Shown here piece by piece: positions 11,040 to 22,534 of a DNA stretch of 64,000 nt. The translations under genes and the position numbers were made by a program. Numbering within the stretch: position 1 is the first letter of the stretch; each line of letters opens with the position of its first letter. The notes beneath the pieces are model-generated. The model did not search any database. It saw only the letters and a program-made list of their open reading frames with translations, and was not told the origin of the DNA. The DNA comes from Glossina fuscipes (taxonomy: Eukaryota > Arthropoda > Insecta > Diptera > Glossinidae), in the NCBI RefSeq assembly GCF_014805625.2, contig NW_023998414.1, forward strand, positions 38,388,148 through 38,452,147. The letters run 5' to 3'.

Positions 11040-12360
11040 ATGGTTAAATAGAATGTAAGGGCTTTTCCTGGTAATATGAAGTTAATTTTTATAATTTATT
11101 TGCAAATTTATGAAATAAGGGATTCTTATAAAGCGTCAGGATACTCAATGAAATCTTTTTTTCTCTTTTCATTCGTAATTGCTTTAAGCGCTTCAGTACA
11201 TATTTATTAATTGCTTTTCAATGAAATTCAACTTTTTTTTTTTTTTTTACTTTTAAAATGAAAATAAAAATATTGAAATGACTTTGGAATCTCAATTAAA
11301 GAGGAAGGGCTGAGCGCTAAAAAGGCTAAAGAGCTTTTCAGTTTTGTAATTTGGTTGCATAGTGTAATGTAAAGCTTATGTTGAGACACCTCCAGCCATT
11401 GATAGGGGAATGGCAATAATTGGAATGGTTTTTCAAGATACTATGTAATTATTACTAGATCGTATTGGATTATATCAAAATAATGCCTTCAGTATTTTTA
11501 CTGAATTACAATTTACGTAACGTTAACAAACTGTGTGCAATCTATTGCCGTTTTGAGCTTTGAAAATATTATTTTCAGTGTCCGCAGAAAAAATGAAATT
11601 TTCTTCTCTAATTTGAAGAAAACCTTGTTCCAAGTCATCGATCGCTATCGGTGACGAAATAATTGATTTTCACTATGATGCTCTAACTTGAAATTTTAAT
11701 AACGGCGACGAAACCAAATATTGCTGAATTGATGGTCACCTTTTGTGTTAGCTATGACGACAATCCTCTCCTTTCCTTTCTTCATTTCATTTCTGACTAC
11801 CATCGTGTTATGCGAATAGCTTGCATCCTTCGACGGGTTGATCACATTGCAAAAAAAAAAAACCTTTTAAATCTCCGAAATCTTGGACACCTTGAACTGA
11901 GATACGTTGTCATAATCTAGCATCTGGTGTCGCTAATGTCCGGCCGAAAATCATGGCATCTTTTTCAATATTATGCGACATAATATAATTGATATGCAAT
12001 TAATTGATCCTATATTTGAACGAGAAATGATATCAATTCGAATAATGAAGAGCATGGATAGAAAGAGATTATGATGTTTCGGATTAAAGGAAAAAAATTG
12101 GATTTGAATAAATGAGTTCAATTCCTTGCATCTTGAGAAGCTTATTAAGGGAATCTTTCGATAAAGAGAGAAATATGATTACTGAGAGAAATAAGATTAA
12201 TATTAACAAGATTGTGGTTAATATTAGATATTGACAAAACGACAGACTGATTGACACTTCAATAAATGTGGACGAGCTCATATTTGCTTTATACCCAGCT
12301 CGCAGAGAATGATATATGCGGTACGCATAAAGTGCATGTAAATCTGTTATTGATTGATGC
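11040..12360. other. no gene seen
   Basis: AT-rich spacer. The segment 11,640-11,940 is somewhat richer in GC, and its frames (for example plus 11,729-11,920) look slightly protein-like but match nothing I know. Confidence 0.35.
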
Positions 12361-12369
12361 TAATCGCCG

Positions 12370-12566
12370 ACTTTAAAACTTTGAATATGAATCAAATCAA
12401 TTGGAATATGCTCACCGTGGACTTTAAAACTTTGAATATCAATCAAGTCAATTGGAATATGTTCACCGTGGACTTCAAAGCTTTGAATATCAATCAAGTC
12501 AATTGGAATATGTTCACCGTGGACTTCAAAACTTTGAATATCAATCAAGTCAATTGGAATATGTTC
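12370..12566. repeat. 51-bp minisatellite, about 3.9 copies
   Basis: The unit begins GACTTTAAAACTTTGAATAT and repeats at 12,370, 12,421, 12,472 and 12,523, with a few substitutions per copy. Because 51 is divisible by 3 and the unit lacks stops in some frames, open frames appear on both strands (plus 12,354-12,647, minus 12,360-12,548). These are by-products of the repeat. Confidence 0.92.
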
Positions 12567-12639
12567 AGTGTTTCCCTTATATATAGATTAGGTCTTATGA
12601 GAAGTCTCCGTGATATTTTCCGCGGTTTCGAGCTTTTTT

Positions 12640-12977
12640 TTTTGTAGCCTGCTGCTCTTTTCAAATGATTGCAAACTGTCATGTGATCGATGCTTAATGC
12701 CTTTTGCTTCTTCCTGACGGCTTGCGTGCCGGTCTCTACCAGTGCTCTACCAGTTGGAAAATTTCATCCATTTTTCTAGTGACTGCAAAGTGCATCGGTG
12801 ACATCGAGGTTTCCGGAGCGAAATCGAGAAAACCACTCCTGAGTTCTACGTTCACTCACCGCATTCTCTCCGCATATTTCACAAATTTTTTTGTTGTTGT
12901 TTATTTTTTGCAGCGTTTTTATCTTTTTTATACTGAAAAAGCATCACTTAGCGCATTCCTGCAGATATTTTACGCAT
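12640..12977 (-). pseudogene. mariner (cecropia/mori-like) transposase N-terminal remnant
   Basis: Minus-strand frames starting from an ATG at 12,975-12,977 give VMLFQYKKDKNAAKN, then ICEICGENAVSERRTQEWF, FSRFRSGNLDVTDA, a KMDEIFQLVEHW segment, DRHAS, and IDHMTVCNHLKRA-GYKKK. In order these match the mariner N-terminal half: both helix-turn-helix motifs, WFxRFRSGxxDVxDAPR, the linker, and IDHxTVxNHLxKxGYKKKLD. At least two frame changes and stops interrupt it, and the catalytic half is absent. Past GYKKK the match stops close to the 51-bp minisatellite. It is a different, more decayed relative of the 34-kb element. Confidence 0.7.
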
Positions 12978-13044
12978 TTTCAAATTAATATAACAGGAGC
13001 GAAAAGTTAGAAATATATCTTTGTAAAAAATGTAGGCGGAAATG

Positions 13045-13425
13045 TCACCAGAAATCGTTTAATGAGGGTCATGAGGTAATCGAAGATGACCATTCACCTC
13101 AACTACTGATGAAAACGTCAACAAAATCAAAGAGTTTGCACTTGTCAATTGTCGACTGACTTAAAGAGACCGTGTAAATGTTGTGGTATTCGAAAATAAT
13201 CATTACAAACAATTCTGAAGGATGATTACGGCTTGTCTCGTGTGTCTTCTCATCTTGGTTAAAAAATTTGTTGAAGTTACAGTTTGAAAAGAAATGCTTT
13301 CGTTGAGTCCAAAAATGATGATGAATGATCCAAAAAGGAATAACTACTGGCGATGAAATTTGGATTTAACCTTATGACCCGAAGACAACTTAACTATGTA
13401 GTGAATATCGGGCGACATGTGATCT
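13045..13425 (+). pseudogene. mariner-like transposase remnant, GVQW3/FLJ37770 type
   Basis: Plus-strand frames read FNEGHEVIEDDH (from about 13,058), TTDENVNKIKEFALVNCRLT, QTILKDDYGLSRVSSHLG (about 13,209-13,262) and ITTGDEIWI-PYDPKTT-LCSEYRA (about 13,340-13,420). These follow the order of the HTH_48/GVQW3-type mariner transposase (FxEGREDVEDD, TDENVxKIK, SVQTILKDDLGLxRVS, TGDETWIYxYDPETKxQSSEW). Several stops and frameshifts make it inactive. The first catalytic Asp (GDE) is still readable, and the rest of the DDE domain is missing. Confidence 0.7.
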
Positions 13426-13429
13426 AAAA

Positions 13430-14185
13430 AAATTCGCTGACAACAAGAAACGCTGCTACTACTAACCAAACCGGGGATGTGTTCCGAAATTCGTGTAATC
13501 CGTTCATAATAGCCATACCAACCTCGAAAAAAAAAAAAAATAGAAAAATAATACAGTCTGGTAACATTTTATCTGCAAGGCATTATTTTAATGTTCACTC
13601 ATTTTCTCTTTCTTATTTTAATAAAAATTCTTAGTGATATAATCTTTTTGGCTTTTTAATGTCCATTTAAAATTTGATTTGAAAAGCTTGAATTTTGAAA
13701 TAGAGATGACTTTAATTTAAGGATTAATCGCTTCTTTCTCAAATCATATCTATCCTGAGCACCGTAATAGCAAGTTATATGCAACTAGACGTAGCAATTA
13801 TTTTGATTCTACTCTCCTTTACTGCATGTTATGCAGTTACAAATAAAAGCTTGCCTTTTCAATAGAAATGCGAATTGATTTTTATTAACTGATTAACTGA
13901 TTAACTGATTCAATGCGAAACTTATTACTTTGTATGGTGTTTACATTATCGATATTTTCATAATTTTTTTTTTATTGTTGTATGTTGTTTGCTTATTTGA
14001 AGGCATACTTGTGAATAACAACAAAGCATTATACATGTTACATATATATATTATAAATGAAGCAGTAAACCGCCAGCGATTTGAATGAAAAACCAAAGAT
14101 AAATGCTTCAAATTGATAGATTGATTAGAAAAGATTTTTTTCGAAATCAATGGTGTAGCGGGCAGTCGTTTACAAAGATTATAGT
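13430..14185. other. no gene seen
   Basis: AT-rich spacer. It contains three direct TTAACTGA units near 13,885-13,910 and nothing coding. Confidence 0.45.
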
Positions 14186-14186
14186 A

Positions 14187-15174
14187 GGTGCTTGCATGTA
14201 TCTTGATCAGCGACATATATTGGTGAAAATGATAATGTAAAGCGAATAGCCTATGTATAGAACGATTAAATTAATTAATGATTTTTACCTTTCTGTACAT
14301 AAACTACCTGTTTTCCACATAGTATTATTGAGTTTTTCATCGCTAGTCAAAATTGCATTTTTCACCTTAATTATCTTTGTTGTTAGATTTAAAGAAAAAG
14401 TTATGATGTCGTTATCAATGATAAAAAAAGTTCGAAGGGCAGTGAACTGCATAAGTTATTGGACGAAAAGCTAACTTGAACTCTCAAAGTACTTTCGAAC
14501 AGTTTACCAGTTGATGAATCAACTGCTTTTAAACATTTACATGCATTGGAAAAGATCCAAAAGAAGGGAAACTTGCGGCTACCCTATGAATAGACTGAGA
14601 ATGTCATCTCGAAGCGCTTTAATAACACGGTTTCACTGCTTGTCAGGCAAAAACAAAAAAAAAAAGAAGCTTTTAGCGACATATTGCGACTAGCGATGAA
14701 AAGTGGATCAGGAGTCTTATCCACGTCGACACCGAAACGGAACGGAACATGACCATAAAGTTTTGCTGTGTATTTTGCTGTGGGTTCAGTCAGTTGTAAT
14801 GTATTACGAGTTACTAAAATGGAATGAAACTGATGTCACCTGAGCAAATTGAACGATGTATTGTTGCAAAAAGACCAACAATAGCGGTTAACAGATGCAA
14901 AGTCATCCTCTTACATGACAATTCTCGACGACACGTTGCAAGAGTTATCAAGGATGCACTATTGCAGTTCGAATGGGAAATTCTGTTACACTCAGCGTAT
15001 TCACCACTGCAATCTGGCTTGGTTGGCACGCGATTTTGAAATGCTGAAGAAGTTCGAAAATCGGCTCAATGATTGGACCGCTGCCAAATCAATATCATTA
15101 TTGCGACACGGTATCGCCATGTTGCTAGAAATATGGGAGCAAGTGAAAAAATGATCAGAATACATGCAAGCATT
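14187..15174 (+). mobile_element. degenerate Mos1-like mariner with terminal inverted repeats
   Basis: Left end TGCTTGCATGTATCTTGATCA (14,189-14,209) and right end TGATCAGAATACATGCAAGCA (15,152-15,172) are inverted copies matching at 19 of 21 positions. Both are flanked by TA (14,185-14,186 and 15,175-15,176), the mariner target duplication. At 988 bp it is shorter than a typical 1.3-kb mariner. The same ends occur in the copies at 54.6 and 58.6 kb. Confidence 0.75.
14505..15153 (+). pseudogene. mariner transposase remnant (Mos1-like)
   Basis: In order, in shifting frames: a VDESTAFKHLHALEKIQKKG segment (helix-turn-helix to WVP linker), SDEKWI near 14,691-14,708 (first catalytic Asp block), VILLHDNSRRHVARVIKDALL (14,907-14,969, second Asp block), EWEILLHSAYSP (third block, with the following DLAPSDYH deleted), LNDWTAAKSISLLRHGIAML and a terminal EIWEQVKK. 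This is the mariner order with the third Asp region lost and several frameshifts, so it is dead. Confidence 0.7.
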
Positions 15175-15179
15175 TAACT

Positions 15180-16420
15180 TATTTGTGGCTAAACTAAACG
15201 GCATGCGAGTCTAAACAAAGAAGAACGGTCTCGGATAAACAATTCATTTTGATATGAATCAATTAAAAATTTCCATCTCCTCCGTATATGATAGACCAAG
15301 GGGGAAGTCAACGAAACGATAATCACTTAGTATTATTATTGTTGTTGTTATTATGATGTATTCAGACCAAAGAAATAAATTCCAAAACTAAAAGTTGGCT
15401 AAGGGTACCTTTTTTTGCTTTACAAGTCGAATAGATTTGTTACGTCGTTAAGGCAAGAGACAAGAAACACTCACAATCGTAAAAATATTCCGTAACAAAG
15501 ACATAACTGATCGCAAGTTATTTATTAATGAATTTTAGGTTACCCAACTTACTGCGGGACTGTCAACTTCTTAAACATCTAAAAATATATGTAAACAGAG
15601 TTACCAAACTATTATTAATCCCCATAGCTAATTAGTTTAGTTTTTTTAAAATATTTTTATTGATATTTTATTCTCCGGGTGATTTCAAAATTTCTATTGG
15701 CCTTGACAAAGCTGGAGAGAGTTTGATTTGAAATTAGAGGAGTAAATTTCGTACCCGTTCCACTGGTGTACTGCAATGGCATCACAAAAGCGAATTGCAA
15801 ATATTTTGATCTTGATTTTCACGACATTGATTAGATGCAAAGATAGAATGAGATGGGGTTTAATGTGAGAGTAGTAGTGCAGATGGTAGTACTGTTAGCT
15901 TATTTTTGGCGATTTTCTTGTTTCATTTTTTTTTTTTAAATTTAGTTTTGAAAATCATTCTTGCCCGTTGCGCAAGATTTTGGACTTAGCTCGCTTTTCT
16001 TTTATTTTCTATTCTTATATTCCCATCATTGGAGGCATAGTAGATTTGCCAAATAGTTGCCACATATAGAATATACGTAATACCCAGGCGCTGTATATGT
16101 ATGAGCAGAATTTTCATCATAGCGAATGAAATGGCATCGATTTGAATTTGGTTTAAGAGAAATGTTGTTGCTAATGTTTTCTCGGATAAGTTCGACAACG
16201 GACGACACGACGCATTCAAAGACGATTTAGGTACGTATAGTGTAATTTTCATTTTATAAACTCGCTTGCAAAATGCTGTCAAAGCTCATGGAAAATGTTT
16301 TGCAATATTCAAATATGATGTATGATGAACACGTCGGGGAAATGAATCCTCTTCTTCTGTTACATTGGATATCGTATATCATATATTGATGTAGATATCA
16401 AACGATCCTTTTAAATAATT
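15180..16420. other. no gene seen
   Basis: AT-rich spacer. The overlapping minus-strand frames at 15,986-16,282 show no motif. Confidence 0.4.
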
Positions 16421-16425
16421 ATTAA

Positions 16426-16939
16426 TTTTTTATACCTTACGCCATTTTTAGTGTAACTTTATGTGGATGTATGCAACACCCAGAAGGATTTAAGATAGAG
16501 CCATCTTTCATTTAGAATCACTTTCTGAATTGGTTTAGTCTGATGCGCTCATTCGTTCCTCTTGTTTCTTTGGATTGATTCTACAGGCTGCTATTTCTAA
16601 AGTATTTCGATGAATCCTCTCTAATATAATTGTTTGCAAGAGAACTGAATCTTTATATAGTAAAAAATGTAATTGTTAATATTTCATAGTGAAAATTAGT
16701 GTCTAATATTAAATTGCCGTAGGAAACAACTTACCTTACTTACGAATTTGGGCCACGTGTGGCTATTTTTCGCAAAATCACTGCATATAAGGATTCCTTC
16801 AATATGCGCGCTTGCATGGAAAGTATGTTTTTGCATGAAAATCATGCATTGGCACCAAAACGAGAGAATAACTGTTTAGGCGAAGTTATGAAATCTATCT
16901 AATAGTCGGCCTTGCCCGACCTTAATCTTCTTATTTGTT
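16426..16939 (+). mobile_element. DINE-like element
   Basis: TTTTTATACCTTACGCCATT start, ATGCAACACCCAGAAGGATT, TTTAGAATCACTTTCTGAAT block, and 3' hairpin GTCGG(CCTTGC)CCGAC at 16,905-16,920 with TTCTTATTTGTTTT at the end. The hairpin plus (C)TTGTTT terminus is the hallmark of the family. Confidence 0.68.
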
Positions 16940-18440
16940 TTATTTAGTTTTTTCTTTTTTTTTTTTTTTGGTTATTTATATGAAATATATTTTGCTACAT
17001 ATAATTCATTTATAATTGATTTCGTTTAGACTGCACATATCCTCTATTTTTTCTAAAATAGTTGTAATTTTGTTTTTGTTTTTTTTTATTTTTATGTAAA
17101 TTATATTTTATGTTTCTAAACTGCATAACTAACTCTTCATTTTATTTTGTTCTGGGTGACGGTAAGATTTGAATGTTTTCGCTACACTTGAAATTTTTAT
17201 TTCTACATTTTTTACATTCGCTACTTGTAACAAAAGCTTATTGTTGTTATTATTTGGTTTTCCTCTCATTTTATCTCGATTCAAATCATTTGAACTCTAT
17301 GTATAGTCATGTAATTACATTTGAACTTTTTTTTGTTTTTCTATTTTCCTTTACTCTATACTATATATATGTGTAGATGTGTTTGATGTGTCAATTTATG
17401 CACATGTGTGCGCTATTTTAAATCACTTTTTATACGAGCTTACATTAAGTTTCCCATATTGTGTGTAGCATTCAATCAGAGGTAGCGTTCTCTACTGATT
17501 GAGGTAAGATTAGTACTCAACTAATTGTATCTGTTGGTGTGGCGGGGACCGGTATGTATGCGTTTGATAGGATGAGAGACTGAAGTAACTTTTAAATATA
17601 CGGTTTATTTATTTTTTTTTTTTTTTCGGACAGATGTCAGATTATTTGTACAAAGAAACTTTTTTTTTTTTTTTTTTTTTTAGTTTTGATGTAACCGGTA
17701 TTAACAAATTTGTAAAAGAAGTAGTTCAGATTAGGTTATCACAGACGGTTGCTTCATTTTACTCATATCATTTCAAATATATATGCAGGCAATTTAAATT
17801 GATTTAGGTAGTGAAAAATATTTCCCTTTTTTTTATTATTTACTTACATTGATAGATCAACGTTAGAACGTAAAAATTTTGATTAGCGAATCACTAAGTA
17901 GATGAATGGTGTTCGACTTAACTCGATGGTAACCTCGTTTTTTGGCTTCAGCTGTTGGTTTCTATTTGCGCGGCAACAGCAAGTAAACCGTAACAACAAA
18001 GCATTACACTATTTAATTAACTAAATAAATACTATTCAATTTATATGTTATTATTGTTGTCAGTGTTATTGTTGTAGTTAGTATCACACAAAGCTCTTAT
18101 CTTTCATCAGTAAAAAACGAAAAGTTCTTCGGCCGCCCTTTACTACATATCCAATTGTGAATATTAATTAACGTAAAAAAAAAAGAAAAAAAAAAAAAAA
18201 TTAAAAATATTTGCAGCACAATTAAAATCCTTGCTATTTATTACATTGCAGTATGGATATTCATAAAGTTCATAAAGTTCATAAAGTTCATAAAGCTTTC
18301 AGATAAATTTCTAATCCTTGCCGCGAACATTTATTTATTTTTTTTTTTGTGAACCACTACAAATCGCGTATGTACTACATATATATCGAATAGTGTTAAT
18401 CTCTGTTAGAACTCTGCATCGGATATCGAATAACGTACAC
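16940..18440. other. no gene seen
   Basis: AT-rich spacer with long T runs (17,612-17,626 and 17,661-17,680). GTAAGA splice-donor-like strings occur near 17,163 and 17,505, but no convincing exon accompanies them. A 9-bp tandem repeat lies at 18,261-18,296. Confidence 0.4.
18261..18296. repeat. 9-bp tandem repeat (TCATAAAGT), 4 copies
   Basis: Four head-to-tail copies of TCATAAAGT, the last ending in C. Confidence 0.93.
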
Positions 18441-18445
18441 ATATT

Positions 18446-18456
18446 ATGTTTATCTT
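18446..18456. repeat. SINE target-site duplication, left copy
   Basis: ATGTTTATCTT is repeated exactly at 18,661-18,671 on the other side of the SINE. Confidence 0.65.
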
Positions 18457-18620
18457 ATGTTTATCCGCCTGAGTGACCGAGTAGGCAAGAGTCTCGACTA
18501 GCAACTCGATAGTCGCGGGTTCAAACCTCAAATGCGGTAGAGTTTTTAATAAAAGCCGAAAGCCTTAGATGCTAGTGCTTATAAGAGTTTTAGTCTTAGA
18601 ATTTATTCTCTGGCTAAATT

Positions 18621-18660
<40 letters not shown>
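18457..18660 (+). mobile_element. tRNA-derived SINE
   Basis: An RNA polymerase III A box (TGACCGAGTAGG, 18,474-18,485) and B box (GGTTCAAACCT, 18,518-18,528) are spaced as in a tRNA gene. They sit in a tRNA-like head followed by an unrelated body and a (TAA)n tail (about 18,622-18,658). The direct repeat ATGTTTATCTT flanks it at 18,446-18,456 and 18,661-18,671, and a shorter ATGTTTATC at 18,457-18,465 makes the exact 5' boundary ambiguous (18,457 or 18,466). The head does not fold as an intact tRNA: the acceptor and anticodon stems are poor. SINEs are moved by a LINE reverse transcriptase; no partner LINE is visible here. Confidence 0.75.
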
Positions 18661-18661
<1 letters not shown>

Positions 18662-18671
18662 TGTTTATCTT
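18661..18671. repeat. SINE target-site duplication, right copy
   Basis: Exact copy of the 11 bases at 18,446-18,456, starting directly after the (TAA)n tail. Confidence 0.65.
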
Positions 18672-18689
18672 GATTAGCCTATGTTTATC

Positions 18690-20420
18690 GTAATCGCCTC
18701 GATCATATTTGTCTTTTCATCTGACCAATTGTTGAGATTGCCATTTAAAGTTTAAAACCGGATTAGTTAAGTCGGTTCGGCGTATAAGTTCCAAAGAAGT
18801 CATAAGTTTTCTACTTTCTGAAATTATGGCTTTTCTGTGTCAATTTCATCAACAATCTGCGAAATCTGTCAGATATGCTTTCGATGAAGCCGAGCAACCC
18901 TTCAGTATATGCCGCAATTTTTGATATAAAAATACTTGTTAATCATTTATATAAGAAATAAAATTGACTGTGAAAGTTGTGACCTGATGACGTTGCATTA
19001 GTCCGTCCTCCGGATTATCTACAGTGCACCGCAAGCTTTAAAGGATAAAATTTTCAGCAAATTGTTTGAAAAGAAAATAAATAAAAATGTTTGGCCGATG
19101 ATCGATACTTTATCTGTCAGTTGTTCTATATCGTCACAACGTCGCTAGTTTTTTTTAATAAAACAAAACTATTGAATAAAATTTTGTAAAACACTGATAA
19201 CGAATAGATGAACAATCAGTCAGACTTCTTGGCACAGAAAACGTAGATTAGTCGTTTTAAGTCGTTTAGTGGGTACCTCGAATTGTCGTCGTATTCAACC
19301 CCGAGAATATATGTGAAGCGTTAGTTGTTATTCTTTAATTAATTTCACATTTCGATTTCGGAAAATCTCTTTTTATTATAAATAAAGAATTTATAAGAAT
19401 GAAAATTAATGGAAAGACTGCACGAAAAATGTATATTGGAATAATTGATTTATTATAATTTAAAACCTGTATCCATTATTTATGTTATTTATGCTATTTA
19501 TGCTATTATCTATATATATATATTTGTATGTATTATATCATTATTGTTACTATTTATTTGAAGCTTAAATAATAATACAAGATTTTTTTTATATTCACTA
19601 TATATATTCATAGATTACATACATATGTTTTCTCACTCAATATCTGGTTAGCTTACATAACACACGCCGGTAGGGAAAGAGAAATAAATTATGATGAAAT
19701 GGAAGAAAAAAAAAAAAAAAGGAAAAAAGAAAGAAGTAGAAGTAGAAGAGGAAAATGTGACCATAATTTTAACACAATTATATTGCCAGGCAATGTCAAT
19801 GCCTTTGAGAATATTATATTATATAGTTTAGGCTTGTGTGTTGCTGCTCTACCTCTATTATATTTTGCTCTATATAATATAATAATAACCGCATACACGT
19901 AATATACACACTACTTATAATCATATGGATGTAAATTTTGAAATTTTGAACACCTGACATGAAATTTTGTTTATCTTTGCCTTAAGAGAATTCTCTTTTC
20001 TCTCTATATTATAAGATATATATATATATATATATATTGTGAGCGTACGCTTTAAAGCGCAAGCGTTAATTGTTGCTCGTCAATTGAGTTATTGCTCATC
20101 TGTTGAGTCTTTATAAAATAGCTGAAATGTTGCTTTCATTGTTTATTGTTATATATGTTTAAGTAAAATGATTTTCTCCCATTTTCATTATTTGTTTTCA
20201 TTATCGCTATACGAAGGCTTTTTATTTCAAATTTCATTATCTATATATATATATATATATATATACACATACACATATACATATATATATATATATATAT
20301 ATACATATATATATAAAATATATATATATTTTATGGTATTATTGAGAGTAGGCGGATGGTATGATTGATTTTTTTGCAATAATTTTTTACTTTAATATCT
20401 ATCAAGTTTCAATCTTTCAT
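18690..20420. other. no gene seen, TA-rich spacer
   Basis: AT-rich spacer with (TA)n tracts at about 20,012-20,037 and 20,241-20,333. Reading frames across these give Y/I/T repeats and are artefacts. Confidence 0.45.
20241..20333. repeat. (TA)n-rich microsatellite
   Basis: Long alternating TA tract interrupted by CACATACACATATACA and a few AAA or TTT steps. Confidence 0.9.
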
Positions 20421-20428
20421 AATATATT

Positions 20429-20812
20429 CTTATACCCTATCTCAGGGTATAAAAAAGTATATAGCAGATGTATGTAACAAGCGGAATCGCATAAGATGAG
20501 CCCACTCTTGATTATATCGATCTATTCAGTATCATAATCTAAATTGATCTAAGCCTGTCTGTGCGTCTGATGTGTGCTACTGTAAATTTGTACTCAAACT
20601 ATTGGTCGCTATTTTGAAGATATTTTGATGAGATTCGGTGCAGCGACGAGTTTTGATTCAATGACGAACGCTATTGAAAATGGCCCAGATCGGACCATGT
20701 TTTCCACCATTCCCCTATAATAGCTTGCTTTGGAAACTCGTTATACGAATAACTGTAGGGTATTTAATGGCAGACCGTGATCCATTAGAATAGTTTTTCT
20801 TAATTTTTCTCA
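20429..20812 (+). mobile_element. DINE-like element, short form
   Basis: TTATACCCTATCTCAGGGTATAA forms the 5' subterminal inverted repeat. ATGTATGTAACAAGCGGAAT, a degenerate CAGTATCATAATCT block and AGCCTGTCTGTGCGTCTG follow. The 3' part reads TGTAGGGTATTTAATGGCAG then ATAGTTTTTCTTAATTTTT. Confidence 0.62.
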
Positions 20813-20819
20813 TTGCTCT

Positions 20820-21465
20820 GAACAATTCTGACAAGTAACTACTTGCACAATTATTATTAGGGGATGTTTTTTTTTTTAGAAATAAAAATGATTTCTTTTT
20901 TTTTTTTGGCTCTCATTAATAAACTGCAGTCCGCACAGACAATGCTGCAAGTGCTTTTTGATGTATCACGATTAAATTCTTAGAGGTATTCTTTCGGGAT
21001 TTGTTCTTATGACTGATTAATTACATGTAACATGAAGACGCATCCAAGCTTTTTTTCAGTTTTTACATGATTACATCAATGAAAATCGGAATGAGTTAAC
21101 CCGTGCGGTATTGTTGAGTTGATCGCTGTCACTTACAAATACCTCTTCTTGATCATGCACTTATACCCTAAAAACTATCAAATTTTACGAGGGAAGTGTT
21201 ACATGATAATGGAATGACGTGAAATCAAGATGATATGATGAAAATGTTCTGGGCGAACGAGTTTTTTCGTACAATTGATGCAATTAAAAAGCGAGTGAAA
21301 ACTATAGCTGCTTTGTCATAAAAGTTTTTCTCCTTTTTCTTTTTCTTCTTCTTTTTTGTTTTTTTTTTTTTAACTCTGGACTTCATCACATTCGATTGTG
21401 AAGCTTATGACTTCCATCTCAAATTCAACAATTTTAAAGATTTTGTAAAGCCTATAGGGAATACC

Positions 21466-21502
<37 letters not shown>

Positions 21503-22520
21503 CAGAAGAATGTGATTACTAAGTCTATTGTAATTTGTGGTAGTTAAAACGCAAAATGTCTTGTAAAATAATTGATAAGCAATTTTTGGCATTCTCTTTA
21601 GATAAGCGCACGTGTATCCTAACTGAACAACTTTTCATATTATTTAACTAAGCTTTTAAGGTAACCAACAAACGCCATAAGGCGAATATACTTTTATATA
21701 AAATTATTTTATATTTTATTATTATATTTAGTATTCAAAGCGTAAAATAATTACTTGTGACTATAAAAAAAAAAAATAAAAATAAAATCAATTTTCCACC
21801 TGAGAAATTGAGAAAATTAACATAAAGTACCGCAGGCATAACTATGCGTTGACAGCGTTCATTTAACAGATTAACGTACGAGTATGTACATGTATGCATA
21901 CGTACATACACATATACATGCATACATACACAGTGTTGCTAATTTGTTGCTCTTTTGAATTTTGTGCTTTCGGAATAGATAAGCGTATCGTTCATTGCTA
22001 TAATGCTCAACAAAAAGGTGAAGTTGGACCTTTTATACCCTCGTAGATATTTTGTTTCTTCATACTACGGGCAATTTTCACTTTGCATATGATTCAGATT
22101 CATTAAAAATTATTTCATCTTTTAACATAAAGGGAAACATTTCTTTATTCTAATGAACGGAAAATGTAATCAAGAAATTTCAAACTTGAAGTAAATATTC
22201 TCTGGCCAGTAGATAAAGTTATTTATAGTTAGATGGTAATATACATTTTCCTTTAGCCACTGCTTCTTTGATTAACATGCAAACAGTAGAGTGTGGGTAA
22301 CTGACATTTTCAGTTGCTCTGTAGTTCAATGAATTTAAAATTACAACGCATTGAACAAATGCAGAACATTTTAAACTTTATAAATAACATTTACTTTAGC
22401 AATAATACGCATCCATTTTTATTTATTGTTTCAAATTTTATTTCATAACGATGTATATATTTTCAGTTAAATAAGGGGAAGTGTATTAAAAAAAGAATTG
22501 AAATTTAAGAAGCATATTTA
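20820..22520. other. no gene seen
   Basis: AT-rich spacer with a (GA)n microsatellite at 21,471-21,501 and a TATACCCT string near 22,036 that may be a tiny DINE fragment. Confidence 0.4.
21471..21501. repeat. (GA)n microsatellite
   Basis: About fifteen uninterrupted GA units. Confidence 0.95.
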
Positions 22521-22534
22521 TATATATATATATA

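Noticed and set aside
12704..12988. 94-codon plus-strand frame
   Set aside because: Antisense shadow of the minus-strand mariner N-terminal remnant.
17150..17520. Possible exons ending in GTAAGA donors
   Set aside because: The donor-like strings are not accompanied by an open, protein-like frame or a matching acceptor.
18466..18540. Functional tRNA gene
   Set aside because: The A and B boxes are good, but the acceptor and anticodon stems do not pair well and a body with a (TAA)n tail follows, so a SINE head fits better.
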